A DNA stretch of 64,000 bases from Acanthochromis polyacanthus (Eukaryota > Chordata > Actinopteri > Pomacentridae). Of the stretch, positions 10,011 to 41,904 are shown piece by piece. Numbering within the stretch: the first letter of the stretch is position 1; each line of letters opens with the position of its first letter. The stretch spans positions 32,742,067 to 32,806,066 of the forward strand of contig NC_067117.1 in NCBI RefSeq assembly GCF_021347895.1, read 5' to 3'. The notes beneath the pieces are model-generated. The model was not told where the DNA came from and did not search any database. It saw only the letters and a list, made by a program, of their open reading frames with translations. A program made the position numbers and the translations under genes.

Positions 10011-12655
10011 TCTACATTTAATATCAGGATCATCAAATAGACACGATACACTCTGAGGCAAAACCAATTTCTAATGTAGTTGTATTTAACACTCGTGAGC
10101 AGATTCATTGTTTAGACTGTGACACCTGGATGGATGTAGAACTGATCTGGTTGCAATTTTTAGCAGAACTCAAATGTCGTGTTTATCTGCTGGACTGACG
10201 AAGTTCTGAGGCTCAGAAATGATGGAAAAATTACTAAAAGGTGTGAAATTTGTGTCTACTTCATGGGTCTGTAAGTGAAAATATTGACAGTATGAAGGTA
10301 GAACTCTGCTTGTTCTCATTAAACACCTTAAAGTTACTGTAGATAATTAATCAGCTGATTCTGAGGAGGTCAAGTTGCAGGAACTGATTGATTTTGTGCA
10401 GATTTGATCAGTTAATGAAAAAAACACTGCTCCCCTACTGGCTCTTCAGGGCACTGCAGGAGCTCCTTTATTAGATAATTTCCTGCAGAAACCTCTGAAT
10501 TTCACACTCCAAACTCCAATAGATGACTTCTTTACCAGTGTTTAGTGTCATCAGATCTCCAGGAATAAGATCCAGGTTGATAAATGTCAGAATTCCCCTC
10601 GTCAGGATTCAATCTGCTTCCATTCCTTCACTGCAGAGGCCTTGTGTTCACTTTCTTAGCACATCTGGGACAATAATGCGCACACAGTATGTATCCAACC
10701 CAAGTATTTGATTGTTCTCGTGTGTTCTTAGAGATTCCTAAAGCGAGAAAAGGGGGTTTAAACGATCTGAAACAGCAGAGAGCAGACGTGTAGTTGCAGA
10801 GGATGCACATCGTATTTCTGTTTTAGTTTTACTGGCTTGTTTTTTGTGTCAAAACTTGAAACAAACTGCAGTATGTGACCACAGCTGGAGGTCAACCACG
10901 GCTCTGTGTCGTATGTTCGCGTCACGCCAAGCCTTCTTTAACAGTGTTTCTGTTCTGTTCTCATTGAAGTCCTTTTTGTTTTGGTTAACTTAAAACGGTC
11001 ACCTCAAAATGTTTATCTCTGATCATAAATAATGTATTTATTGTACAGTTCTCGTCTCTGTGTTGTCGTCTCATGACCGCTCCACGGCTGCTTTTGGTTT
11101 TTTGTTTGTTTTTTTTGGTTCACATGGAAGTTCAGCTTTTCTTTGTCACATGTTGGATCTGGTTTTATATCGGAGTTACACGTTCTTCACATCAAGCAGT
11201 CTGTGGGATTATTTTGTCCTGATTCTGCGATTTTTCTCCAAATTCTGACAGTATTTTTCAGCTCTAGAAAGAGAAAATGACTGAAATGAGGGTTTCTGGA
11301 AGAGACGTTCACAAGATTTACACAGCCTCAGCTCCTTTGATGGAAAAAGTCTCAAATTTTTAGTCATTTCCACCATAAAATATCCACAACATCCGTAAAT
11401 GTAGATGGAAAAGTCACTAAATCAGACGACACATGCTGGATTTTGTTGCTTGTTTTCATTCTTTTTCCATCTTGTCACTTGTTTCTGGCCGGATTTTTTC
11501 CAAGTTGCAACCAACCCACGACTCGTTGGTTTAAGAATCTTGGTTTCAGCTGCAGACTTTTATTTATTTCCAGTGACCTGCAAGATCCCCTGTCAGTTCA
11601 TTTATCGTTAATTCTGACCTTCATGTTTCGGGAAATCTAAAAAAAAAAAAAAACAAGAAAGAAATGTTCCAGATCCTAAACGAGCTCCAGACGCCCCCAA
11701 AAACGTATTAATCAAACTCAGACCCTATTTTTGCCTTGTAAAGTTAAACCACCACAGCTGAGAAATCTGTGTGCCAGGATGAGGTTTTCACTCCGTTACT
11801 CACCGGCTGCTTTCACAGATGCTGAGGCGTTTTCTCGGCAGAAGATGCAAACATTTAACATGAACTACAGCCGCTGCGCTCACTTCATTCTCTGATAATC
11901 GGACAGAAATATGGAGTGAAACCTGTCGTTCCCACGTACAGCACAGCGTCTGAACTCACAGCAGTTAAATTAGCTTTAATTAAAGCTGCCGCTGCTTTCC
12001 TTTTAGTCACAGTTGATCTGTTTTTGAGAGGCGTGCTGAAGGGAAACTGGCATTTAAAGTTGTAAAAAAAAAAAAAGCAGCTGGAACGTGTGATTTAATG
12101 ACAAAAGTCGGACAGACTGTGAAGGATCACAGGTTTGATCATTAAAACTTCACCACCTTCATGTCTGTGAAACCACCCGGAGACTGAACCTTATTTGACC
12201 CTTCACAGCTCCTGTAGTCGCATCACAAGTGCAATGAAACTCGCTAGGGTGTTCTTGGTTGAGAAAGTGACTGATGGTGAAGTCAGAGACCCGGTCATTA
12301 ATAAATAAGTTATGTGGTGGGGTTTTTATCTTTATTTTCTGTTGGGTTTTTTTCTTATTTGTAACTATAGCTCTCTGTATTCCCATGTGGACCAATCTCA
12401 TGAGTCAAAACATGGTATGTGTGATCTTTTATTGTGCAATAAAAGATGACTTTCAACTTTATTTTGGTCTGCAGTGAGTAATTTATTGACTGGAAGTGGA
12501 GATTTGGGGCTGAATTCCTGCTGTAACATCTTCATTTGTGTCAGATTTCAGGTTGGGAAAAGCTGCAGCAGCTCTGGAACGCAGAAAAGGACCAGAAGAT
12601 ACAAAAGAAGAGGATTTAATAAAAGCTGTCCCACATGAAAATGCATGTAAATACA
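10011..12655. other. intergenic or distal chd6 3' UTR
   Basis: No coding exon is recognised. It holds poly-A runs (11640, 12065) and a candidate polyadenylation signal AATAAA at 12438-12443, followed by a T/G-rich segment. Annotated as unassigned. Confidence 0.4.
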
Positions 12656-13187
12656 ATACTGGTGAAAAGTTTTAGAACGACAATTCTTCCAGTTTTTTAT
12701 TGAAATCAAGTAGATCAAGTCCAGTAAAAAGATGGAAATGGTACAAAGGGTAAGTGGTGAACTACAGGAGGTTTAAAACAAAGTAAGGTTACCCAAAACG
12801 GATTCTCATTTGCTCTGACATGCACTGTGAGCTGTAAGGTCTTATATAGACAGGTGTGTGCCTTTCTTATCAAGTCCAATCAGTTTAATTAAACACAGCT
12901 GGACTCCAATAAAGAAGCAGAACCATCTCGAGGAGGATCAGAAGAAATGGACAGCATGTGAGTTAAATATGAATGTCGCTGCAAAGGGTCTGAATACTTC
13001 TGACCATGTGATATTTCAGTTTTTCTTTAATAAATTTGCAAAAATTTCTACATTTCTGTTTTTTTCTGTCAAGATGGGGTGCTGAGTGTACATTAATGAG
13101 AAATAAAATGAACTTTTTTGATTTTGGCAAATGGCTGCAAAGACAGAGTGAAAAATGTCTAGGGGTCTGAATACTTTCTGTACCCAC
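12656..13187. mobile_element. Tc1-like element remnants, non-coding
   Basis: The left part has TACTGGTGAAAAGTTTTAG, a Tc1-like end. It is followed by CTTATATAGACAGGTGTGTG and a sequence ending GGGTCTGAATACTTTCTGTA near 13177, which looks like the end of a second Tc1-like family. No transposase frame remains. The region is probably two joined or nested internally deleted copies. Confidence 0.6.
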
Positions 13188-13189
13188 TG

Positions 13190-13771
13190 TGTATACAAGA
13201 TACAGTGTAACTAAATATTCAGACAGACAGTTGTTCTTTTGTAATGTTCTCATGTCAGACACTTCTTTTCAATAAAACCTCAGCAAAAAAGAAAAAAAAA
13301 CATGAGTTTCGATATCTTCCTAACATTTTGTCAAATCGTGGAACGAGTCAATCAAAATTGAAAACCCTACTGAGCAGTCACTGGGTTTCATTCATTCAGA
13401 CAGGTAGTTTGAGAGGAGTAAAAGAGTATTTTGTCAAAGCACAGACAGCATCTCTGAACTGAGGGGGAGGGTTACGACACCACCTCTCAGCCACATACAA
13501 TGCAGTATAAGACTGTATGATTGAGTGGATGTGACACTTTGATAGTGTGTGTGCAAGAGAGAATGAATGAGTGACTGCTCAGTAGGGTTTTCAATTTTGA
13601 GTGACTCGTTGCACAATTTGACAAAATGTTAGGAAGATATCAAAACACTTTTTTTTCTTTTTTGCTGAGGATTTATTGAGAAGAAGTGTCTGACATGAGA
13701 ACATTACAAAAGAACAACTGTCTCAATTTCTCTGTCTGAATATTTAGTTACACTGTATCTTGTACATACAG
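13190..13771. mobile_element. long-TIR foldback element
   Basis: Arms of about 210 bp (13190-13400 and 13558-13771) are inverted copies. The outer ends read CAAGATACAGTGTAACTAAA and its reverse complement. Inner landmarks TCAATTTTGA, CCCTACTGAGCAGTCACT and GACAAAATGTTAGGAAGATA match across the arms. The spacer is about 160 bp. TA flanks both ends, compatible with a Tc1/mariner-type MITE. No protein is encoded. Confidence 0.75.
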
Positions 13772-13866
13772 TTGCAACCAAAATTATTCAACCTAATGAC
13801 AAGTGTCTTTAAAACTTGCTGAAGCATTTTATGACTGTTATAACCTTTTGCAAATAACCAAACAAT
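13772..13866. mobile_element. Tc1-like end fragment
   Basis: CAGTTGCAACCAAAATTATT begins at about 13779 and resembles another Tc1-like terminal sequence common in fish. Only one end is present before the next Tc1 element begins. Confidence 0.4.
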
Positions 13867-14767
13867 ACAGTGCCTTGTGAAAGTATTCGGCCCCCTTGAA
13901 CTTTTCAACCTTTCGTCACATTTCAGGCTTCAAACATAAAGATATAAAATTTTAATTTTTTGTCAAGAATCAACAACAAGTGGGACGCAATCGTGAAGTG
14001 GAATGAAATTTATTGGATATTTTAAATTTTTTAACAAATAAAAACCTGAAAAGTGGGGCGTGCGATATTATTCGGCCCCTTGCATTAATACTTTGTAGCG
14101 CCACCTTTTGCTGCAGTTACAGCTGCAAGTCACTTGGGGTATGTCTATCAGTTTTGCACATCGAGAGACTGAAATTCTTGCCCATTCTTCCTTGCAAAAC
14201 AGCTCGAGCTCAGTGAGGTTGGATGGAGAGCGTTTGTGAACAGCAGTCTTCAGCTCTGCCCACAGATTCTCGATTGGATTCAGGTCTGGACTTTGACTTG
14301 GCCATTCTAACTCCTGGATACGTTTATTTGTGAACCATTCCATTGTAGATTTGGCTTTATGTTTTGGATCATTGTCCTGTTGGAAGATAAATCTCCGTCC
14401 CAGTCTCAGGTCTTTTGCAGACTCCAACAGGTTTTCTTCCAGAATGGTCCTGTATTTGGCTCCATTCATCTTCCCATCAATTTTAACCATCTTCCCTGTC
14501 CCTGCTGAAGAAAAGCAGGCCCAAACCATGAGGCTGCCACCACCATGTCTGACAGTGGGGATGGTGTGTTCAGGGTGATGAGCTGTGTTGCTTTTACGCC
14601 AAACATATCGTTTTGCATTGTGGCCAAAAAGTTGGATTTTGGTTTCATCTGACCAGAGCACCTTCTTCCACATGTTTGGTGTGTCTCCCAGGTGGCTTGT
14701 GGCAAACTTCAAACTAGACTTTTTATGGATATCTTTGAGAAATGGCTTTCTTCTTGCCACTCTTCCT
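13867..14767 (-). pseudogene. Tc1-like transposase, 5'-truncated element
   Basis: The minus-strand frame (about 14760-14068, 230 codons) encodes the catalytic half of a Tc1/mariner transposase, a cut-and-paste DDE enzyme acting at TA sites. Asp lies in VLWSDETK, Asp in FQQDNDPKHK and Glu in PDLNPIENLW, with 34 residues between the second Asp and Glu (DD34E). HGGGSLMVWACFS is also typical. The N-terminal paired-like HTH half is missing; family resemblance stops at about 14765, just upstream of an in-frame stop. The 3' terminal repeat survives near 13867 (CAGTGCCTTGTGAAAGTATT). The frame has no internal stop, so the copy is fairly young, but without its other end it is not mobile. Confidence 0.85.
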
Positions 14768-15470
14768 CAGAACAAAATTATGAAAGCATTATTATATTTC
14801 TCCCAACAGACGTGTATAAAACTCACGTATGATACAACGCGCATTTTAAAGAGAGAAAACTACAATTTTTACATATTTTTTTTTACATCAAAAGACACGC
14901 AAACCACATTCTCTCTCTCTTTTTTTTTAATCACAACTGACTTCCAAAGCTTAGAAAAAGGAAAATTATTGTGACTTAAACCATTATATGAGCCAATATT
15001 TAAAAGGTAACCTATATTTTTAAAAGAAATAGAGTCAAACCGAAATCATAGGTTAAAATGTCATCCACTAATATATGTAGTTATATAAATATATGAATGT
15101 ATGTTTTACCCCAAATTAGAATATTATCAAAACTTAAACTACAAATTCGTAAACACAGCTATATTCTTGGCCAGGGTTTTTTTTTTTCGTGTAACTAAGT
15201 CAGAAATAAAAACAAGATTTATCTGTGACAGATTACTCTCTGTGAGCAATACTGTGACAGTAATAAGGAAGATGATACCTCAACAAATTTAACATGAAAT
15301 TCAGACATGAAAACCAGCATCCAAAGTACCCTCAAAGTTTGATTGAAATCTGACTTTTCTATTTTGAGGAAAAGCACCAGTATTGATATTGACAAACCTG
15401 TCTTGGCTAAAAACAGAACCTGGTCACTCATCTCTGAAGTGAGGAGCCATTAATCTGCAGTAATTTGATG
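14768..15470. other. unassigned intergenic DNA
   Basis: AT-rich sequence with no recognised gene or repeat. It lies between the truncated Tc1 copy and the retroviral remnant. Confidence 0.4.
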
Positions 15471-15474
15471 ACAT

Positions 15475-15919
15475 TTAAATCATTTGATTGTATTCACACC
15501 GCTTGTCACTGCCCTTCTCAGCATCTCTTTCATCTGCGTAGTCAATCCAAATCTTCACACATTCACACAAGTTATGCATGATCCCACTGTGGATCACCAA
15601 AGTGCTTTGATGTGGCAAAATCAAGCTTCTCTGAATCAAAAGAACCAACATATGGCCATTCCTCTTTCGTCCATTTACACATCTGAGAACTAAAAGGTAC
15701 ATCATAATGCCAGCCCTTCGCCCTTCCTATTTCTCCAGCCGGAGTTTCCATAGGAAAGCACATTCGGTATGTTTCAGATTGAGGATCGTTTACAGGACCA
15801 CTATGTGTGGATGCATCTGTTTTACTTTTGGATGTGGAAATGGATTTTTCCTGTGTATTTTTGGAGCTCTGAGTCTCATCATCTACCTTGGACTGTGAAA
15901 CACCCATGATTTTCAGCAC
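15475..15919 (-). pseudogene. endogenous retrovirus gag 5' region (broken)
   Basis: An open frame on the minus strand (15919-15572) contains an internal Met-Gly start with a Ser at position 4 of that start, a pattern typical of a myristoylated retroviral matrix N-terminus. Similar-looking coding sequence continues in another frame to about 15475, so the reading frame is shifted near 15572. It follows an LTR and primer-binding site in the right order and orientation. Downstream gag, pol and env are absent. Assignment to gag rests on position and the myristoylation-like start, not on a clear domain match. Confidence 0.55.
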
Positions 15920-16608
15920 TCATGCACACACACACCAGCAAGAATGAAAACAAACAATAGACGGATACACATTCCTCTCAACTGCAGCTGAGCTCCTGTG
16001 AGTGTGATCATAAATGGAGTTTCCTCAAACTTAACGTGGATTTTCAAGTTTTGGATCTGAGTATCACCCTTCAACGTATTGAATTTGTAGGTCTGCGCAT
16101 GACCTAGCTCAGGTACAATATTCCTCTGAGTCTTAAAACCCCGCCGAACCAAAGGCTGGACACCCCCCCAACCTAATGCACTACACTGCGTCTTTACGCT
16201 TATAGGGTGTCCCCTAAGGTCGAGTCTACCCTTCCCCGAAAGGCGACCCAGGTATCCTACTCGATCCTAACGCTCTACACTGCCTCTTTCAGCAGCAGAC
16301 ATGCTTTGTAGAATTTAGCACTGGTCAAATGACCCCAAAAAGTCCGAATCAGAAATTTAGCACTGTTTTGAGACCCCTAAAATCCGAAAAGACATCTAAC
16401 TGAAATCCACATGCGTACTGCGCCGGACTTGCCTCGTGAGCCGACTAGCATTTAATGGCCAAATTGGCTATCTGACGATCGCAGGTGTAATATTACTTCT
16501 AAATTTGGTTAGAAAGTTTTAACAGGTACATAATCTCGCCAAACTCAGACATGGTAGGTTGCAAAATTTATTAAAATTTGCACACTTACCAGTCTTTGTT
16601 GTGTGGAG
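15920..16608 (-). other. retroviral leader region
   Basis: This is untranslated sequence between the primer-binding site and the gag-like frame. A strong splice donor, CTGGTAAGTG on the minus strand, lies at about 16583-16592 shortly after the primer-binding site, as expected for a retroviral major donor. Confidence 0.5.
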
Positions 16609-16626
16609 ATCCTGTTCGTGACGCCA
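16609..16626 (-). other. retroviral primer-binding site
   Basis: On the minus strand this reads TGGCGTCACGAACAGGAT, starting with the TGG that pairs with a tRNA 3' CCA. It is three bases from the LTR end. The primer tRNA was not identified. Confidence 0.65.
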
Positions 16627-16629
16627 ATT

Positions 16630-16969
16630 TGTTAGGGAATTTCGGCGATGTCAGGTGAGGAAACACCGGAGGCGAACTCAGGAACACTCAGATGACTGAT
16701 GTAGAGAAAAATGCTTTTCTGAATTCAGGAGAATTGACATAACAAGTGCATTGTCAGTATCAACTCTGAGGAGTCTCTCTGTCCTTGCAGGGTTTATACT
16801 GTCTGAAAGAGAAAAGAGGCAGGATCTAACCTTGTTGTTGTTGCTATATCAGCAAATAGTTGTCTGTCTGAGCAGTTGGTGTTCTTCTGTGTGTCTCCAA
16901 TTGGAGTCAAGGGATGACCTTCTGTATGTTGGTTCGAAATGACCTATTACCTACAATTTTTCCTTAACA
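16630..16969 (-). mobile_element. LTR of an endogenous retrovirus
   Basis: A 340-bp unit on the minus strand with imperfect terminal inverted repeats TGTTAAGGAA and TTCCCTAACA (TG...CA). A TATAAA box lies on the minus strand at 16798-16793. It directly abuts the primer-binding site, so it is the 5' LTR. No second LTR is seen, so the provirus is truncated at its 3' side. Confidence 0.7.
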
Positions 16970-17369
16970 ATTATAGTTTTGCAGTACCCAATGAAGCCAA
17001 TCAGGCCAAGAACAGCATTCGGCCACCGACATGCCTTACTGTAGATGGGGTGTATTGTCATCTTCCATCTCCAGCCATATATACTGGGGTCATTCCGTAT
17101 GAAATCAACCAATTTTAAGGAAACTTCCCACCTGACCCTCTCAGATTTTGCTAAGTTTTTACACACATTTAGTACATTATATATGATGGGAAAATCCAAA
17201 ATTTGAATGCTTTATTGTCATTTGTTTCAAAGTTATGGCTATTTGAAGTAGGTAGGGGGTACCCTAAAATTGCGGCCAAAATTAAAATGGTCGAAATTTT
17301 CGACCATTTCCTGACTTGTATAACTTCTGAACAACAAAAGACAGAGATCTGAAATTTTCAGAATCATTT
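16970..17369. other. unassigned repeat-like DNA
   Basis: Non-coding sequence between the LTR and the 33-bp direct repeat. It continues after the second direct repeat at 18767 and may be the original host or element sequence interrupted by the Harbinger insertion. Confidence 0.35.
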
Positions 17370-17402
17370 CACTTGGAAACTGCTATGACAAAGGGACGAC
17401 GG
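17370..17402 (+). repeat. 33-bp direct repeat, left copy
   Basis: This starts CACTTGGAAACTGCTATGAC and ends AAAGGGACGACG. An identical copy is at 18734-18766. The pair brackets the Harbinger remnant. Confidence 0.8.
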
Positions 17403-18533
17403 CCCTGGCGTACGCTGTGTTCGTTGTGATTTCTAAAAACAAACTTGGCGTGAGAATGTGCGCACCGGTACGCCAACTTTGATGCTTGCTTAAGCACATT
17501 TTGGAGACAGAGGGAACGGCAGTGCCGGAGGGTGAAGTGGCGAATTGAAAGCAGATTGATCTCAAACCTTTATTGTTATCACATATTCGACTTGTAGAGC
17601 TGGATAATCATAAACCCTCATTGTTGTAGATGTTCATATAGTGCGTCATTCGGCCTACGACTGTATTTGCAGAACTATGTTCACATATCAACAGGGGAGG
17701 ATTGAACGTTTGGTCGTTTGACCGAAGGGCCGGTCCACATCTGGGGCCGGTGTGCTGGTCTTTACTAAATAATTTTGTTTGATGATCATTTGGCACCCAT
17801 AAAGCTCATTCAGTTAACCAGGTGACCCATTTGCAGAGACTGGTCTCTGACGCAGTGGCCCGGGTTTGATTCCTGGCTGTAGCCCTTTTATGCATGTCTT
17901 CCCCCTACTCTCCTCCCTATTTCTTGTCATTCTTCACTGCAACTATCACAGTAAAAAGGCAAAAAAGTAAAGAATTTTGTTTATTTATCCACATGCGGCC
18001 GAATGGGATGAGCGTCCAACCATTAATCAGCCCTGTACAGACACGCAGGCACACATGCGTCACACCACAACCCCCGAGTGAAAATGAATTTGTCTATGTG
18101 AACCGAAAAAATGTACATTCAATCAGTTTACTAATTATTTGTACATCGGAGATGATCATAACAAATTTAGTGGCAGGGTGGCCTGGGTCAACACATGATT
18201 CATTCATCCTGACGCACAGCAGTGAAAAGACTGCCGGCCGGCGCTGCGTGAAATGCCGTGGATCAGCAGCTTATTTATATACAGGTACATTCATGAGTTA
18301 CTTTGCATTGACCATTCATGGTAAAATGTGGGTGTGTTGTGGGCGGGATGTGAGGTGGATCCACCTGTGCAATCTTCCAGCCGGTGTGTGATTATAAAGG
18401 GGAAATTGCGTGCAGCTGTGCTTACGCACAGTTTTATAAATCAGCGGCGAAGGGCATACGTCCATTTCAGATTTTCGGCCTACGCAATCTTTTAGTATGG
18501 ATCCTACGCAATGTTTTATAAATGAGGCCCCTG
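17403..18533 (+). pseudogene. PIF/Harbinger transposase remnant
   Basis: A plus-strand frame near 18085-18245 reads NEFVYVNRKNVHS and AGWPGSTHDSFIL, the signature of HARBI1-like nucleases around one of the DDE aspartates. The right end (TTTATAAATGAGGCCCC near 18516-18532) is a typical Harbinger terminus in inverted orientation. Most of the transposase and the Myb-like partner gene are missing, and a SINE has inserted inside (17795-17965). The copy is not functional. Confidence 0.7.
17795..17965 (+). mobile_element. tRNA-derived SINE
   Basis: The 5' region carries a B-box-like GGGTTTGATTCC at about 17862, after GGTCTCTGACGCAGTGGCCC, followed by GCATGTCTTCCCCC. The same family is present inverted at 63643-63827, where GGTTTGATTCCCGCTCGTGG appears on the minus strand. 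Transcription would be by RNA polymerase III; mobility would need a partner LINE. Confidence 0.65.
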
Positions 18534-18733
18534 CTCTTCTCGTCGTCTTCCTTGTAGTCGCTGTAAAAAGTCACTCCATCCTCGCCGACTTCAACACCTC
18601 TTCATAACAACTTGTTCTGCCTCCGACCTGGTGGAAACTCCAGAAATTCAGGAAAACCCATCTGACGGGGGAAGGTGTGGTGAGGCTGCCACCCACCTCC
18701 CGCCTACTCTCCACCTTGGCTCCACCCATGTGG
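18534..18733. other. unassigned segment between Harbinger end and right direct repeat
   Basis: About 200 bp, CT-rich, with no recognised feature. It lies inside the pair of 33-bp direct repeats but outside the recognisable Harbinger end. Confidence 0.35.
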
Positions 18734-18766
18734 TCACTTGGAAACTGCTATGACAAAGGGACGACG
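18734..18766 (+). repeat. 33-bp direct repeat, right copy
   Basis: Identical to 17370-17402 by eye. Confidence 0.8.
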
Positions 18767-18778
18767 AAATTATATTTT

Positions 18779-18970
18779 TTTGTCTGATATGTAGCTCAGT
18801 GAGTTAAGGGTTTGTCTATGGAGCTGCCGGTTCAAGATCCGACCCTTCTTAAATTTTATGAAAAACTCAGACAAAGGCTAAAAAAGAAAAATGCCAGTGG
18901 TGGGTCTTGAACCTGCTACCTTCCACTTGGTAGTCTCTCATCTTATCCCCCTAAGCTCCTTGCTCAGATA
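18779..18970. repeat. inverted pair of tRNA-like (Pol III-type) modules
   Basis: The plus-strand module has an A-box-like TAGCTCAGTGAG at 18792-18803 and a B-box-like GGTTCAAGATCC at 18829-18840. The minus-strand module has B-box-like GGTTCAAGACC at 18913-18903 and A-box-like TAGGGGGATAAG near 18953-18942. They face each other. This may be a composite SINE or two SINE heads; neither is an intact tRNA gene. Confidence 0.45.
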
Positions 18971-19995
18971 ATAATTCTTCTTTTTTTGCGCATTTATCAT
19001 CTATTTTTTGTCTTTTCGACTTTTTTTTTTTAACTCGAGTCTCTTCTCGACCGTTTTTCTCAGGAGGTTGGACTTCAGCCTTTGTGCTGGAGGGTTGAAC
19101 CCTCAGTTCCAAGACTTTCCAAAGCCTCCAGACTTCCTGAGTCCTCAGGACCTGAGCTTTCACAGTCTGAGGGCTGAAATGTTCTAAGTCCCACAGTAGA
19201 TCTCTGTTAGATTTAACTTTAGGCACTCCAAGGACAGTTCCTGAGTAGTTCTGTGTTAGTTTGAACCTTCAGACAGTCTGAGGGCTGAAATTTGAAAAGT
19301 GTCTCAGTATTTCTCTGTTAGTTTGAACTTTCTGGTTAACAGAAGCCTTAAAACTTGTGACCATGACCCCTAATTTGCTAAAAATATGATTACAACTCAA
19401 AAACATTTTTTAAAAATAGATTCAACTTGGTAATAAAATATGTTGTGTCCAGGGGATGGAGGGAGTTTATTGAAGTCTTCTTGGGCTCACACAGTAAATC
19501 ATTTAAAATAGAAACTTGATATTCAGTCTATGGAAACTGCAGAGCGACAGAAGAACCAACAATATCTCCTGTTTTCTCCTTTAATGAGTCGACTCCTCTG
19601 GTGCTTTCAGACCAAAGAACTACAGACTCTTCACAACCTGCTCAAACTCTTGGTACAGGACCTCACCACACGAGTCAAGAAGGTTTCCTTCTCATTTCTA
19701 CTCTGAAGCTCACCTTCTCCTGCTCAAACTACTGACAAATGTTTCTGCTGCTCTAAAGTCTGGTCTCCAGAACTTCCTAAAAACTCTCAAAGTCTCTTCT
19801 GCTGCAGGTTGTTTTGTAGAACTGTTCCAGAAAACCTCACTAAACCACATGGAGGGGCCTCAAGATAGCAGCTTTCATTTTTTCTTACAACTTTTCGGTG
19901 GCCCCCTCAAAATAGCTGTTGTACCCCCCTGTGCCCCCGTACTAAAATTAATCTGGGTCCGCCCCTGCTGCAGAAAGTAGTGTGTTGCTATAAAT
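18971..19995. other. unassigned region with coding-like relics
   Basis: A minus-strand open frame (19226-18951, about 91 codons, Lys/Glu-rich end) and a plus-strand piece near 19606-19683 (TKELQTLHNLLKLLVQDL) look coding-like, but I cannot assign either firmly. A CAGTCTGAGGGCTGAAAT phrase occurs twice (about 19158 and 19272). This is probably a decayed repetitive gene or element. Confidence 0.3.
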
Positions 19996-20775
19996 ATGGA
20001 GAGGAAAAGGCAAATAACAATAGAAGAGAGACAGATCATTGTAACACTTAAAAATGTAGGTCTTTCCTACAGCGAAACTATGAGGAAAGTCAAGGTGTCA
20101 GTGAGTACAGTTTTCTTCACCGTCAAAAGGCTCAGAAACTGGAGGAAACTGACAGGAAGAAGTCTGGAAGAGCCAAAGCCACAACAGAATCAGAAGATTC
20201 TGAGAGTCAACAGCTTCAAGCACAGATTAATAGTGATTGTAGTAAGAAGTCTCAGATTCAACTATGAAGAGAAGACTTGGAGTTGCAGCAAGAAAGTCAT
20301 TGTTAAGACGCCAGAATAAGAAAAAGAGGCTTGACTGGACCATGAAACACCATCAATGGACTACTGAAGACTGGAAGAAAGTATTATGGACTGATGAATT
20401 AAAGTTTGAACGTCATTTAGTTTGAGAAAGGATGGTTCCTCAGTGTGTGACATCAACTGTCAGACATGGAGGAGGAAGCATGATGGTCTGAGGCTGTTTT
20501 TCTGGATCCAGGGTCAGTGACTTGTACAGACTGAGAGGAACCCTGAACCTAAACATCTACCACAGCATTCTGCAGCATTCTGTGTTTTTGGGTCATCTTT
20601 GTCAGTAAAAGATGCAAAATTGACCCAAAAAGCTGAAAAAATGCCACTAAAACAAGCAAAAGTGTTTTTTGCTTTCATTCCAGTACGAGACATTAAAATG
20701 CATAATTTCCAAATTACAAAAAATGAAAAAAAATAGATTGGGGTGCTCTAAAATCTTTGACTGGTCATCTATATA
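19996..20775 (+). pseudogene. Tc1-like transposase pseudogene
   Basis: The N-terminal HTH region (ITIEERQIIVTLKNVGLSYS) is open from 19996 to about 20319. After a frameshift, catalytic-domain pieces follow (WKKVLWTDE, VRHGGGSMMV) with stop codons. An element end, reading GACTGGTCA near 20760, closes it. The family differs from the Tc1 copy at 13867. It is not functional. Confidence 0.75.
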
Positions 20776-21097
20776 AAGCAGATATTCTTTCTTCTCTCAG
20801 GAAATCACAGGCACATGGACATTAAAATGACCTTTTACCCTTAACTTGAGGAGCGTAACGGAAAGAAATTAATTCAAGCCTCTGAATTCAGGTCTGCTGT
20901 GTTTAATGTGGCTGACGGTGTCATTTTGGTTTCACTGCAGGAAACGGGAGTCAAACCAGAAACCTGAGACGTGTTTAAAGCTTTACCAGATGAGGGTGCT
21001 GTTATGATCATTTTGCGGTTTAATCAGCAGGAAAGCATGAAGTTCATTACTTGTGGAGAAAAACGAGTCCAACGACGAGACGTTTAACAAATACAAG
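20776..21097. other. intergenic spacer before the mcm2 3' end
   Basis: About 300 bp with no recognised feature. The mcm2 transcript probably ends near its right edge. Confidence 0.4.
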
Positions 21098-21165
21098 TTT
21101 ATTATCAAAAGTGAGCAACAATCCGACATGAAGACAACATTTTAACCTCTTCAGCACTTTTTATT
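21098..21165 (-). terminator. mcm2 polyadenylation signals (candidates)
   Basis: AATAAA occurs on the minus strand at 21165-21160 and again at 21103-21098 (GATAATAAACTTG), 265 and 327 bases after the mcm2 stop. This gives a short 3' UTR. The distal one looks the more typical. Confidence 0.6.
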
Positions 21166-21429
21166 TCATCTACATGTGAGCAGGAAACCCTCAGTGAGTG
21201 AACATTAAATCATGTACATCTATTTACAACGAGCCGCTCCCGAACGCCTCCAACCCAACGACGGGCAGAAACACGAAGCAGAAGAACCTCCACAGCTGCG
21301 TCTGTTTTCTCTTTTTTGAGAAATAAAACCTCAAACGTCGTTCAATCTGCTGCGACGTTCAGAGGCGGTTTTCTCCAAACGCTTCCAGAACGTCCACGGT
21401 GATGAAACCTCCTCCGGAAGCAGCACCTC

Positions 21430-41904
<20,475 letters not shown>

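Noticed and set aside
13867..14767. A host-domesticated Tc1 transposase gene
   Set aside because: The frame is open but lacks the DNA-binding half and any ATG in good context; the terminal repeat shows it is simply a truncated element.
18779..18850. A functional tRNA gene
   Set aside because: The A and B boxes are tRNA-like, but the acceptor stem does not pair and an anticodon stem is not evident; it fits a SINE head.
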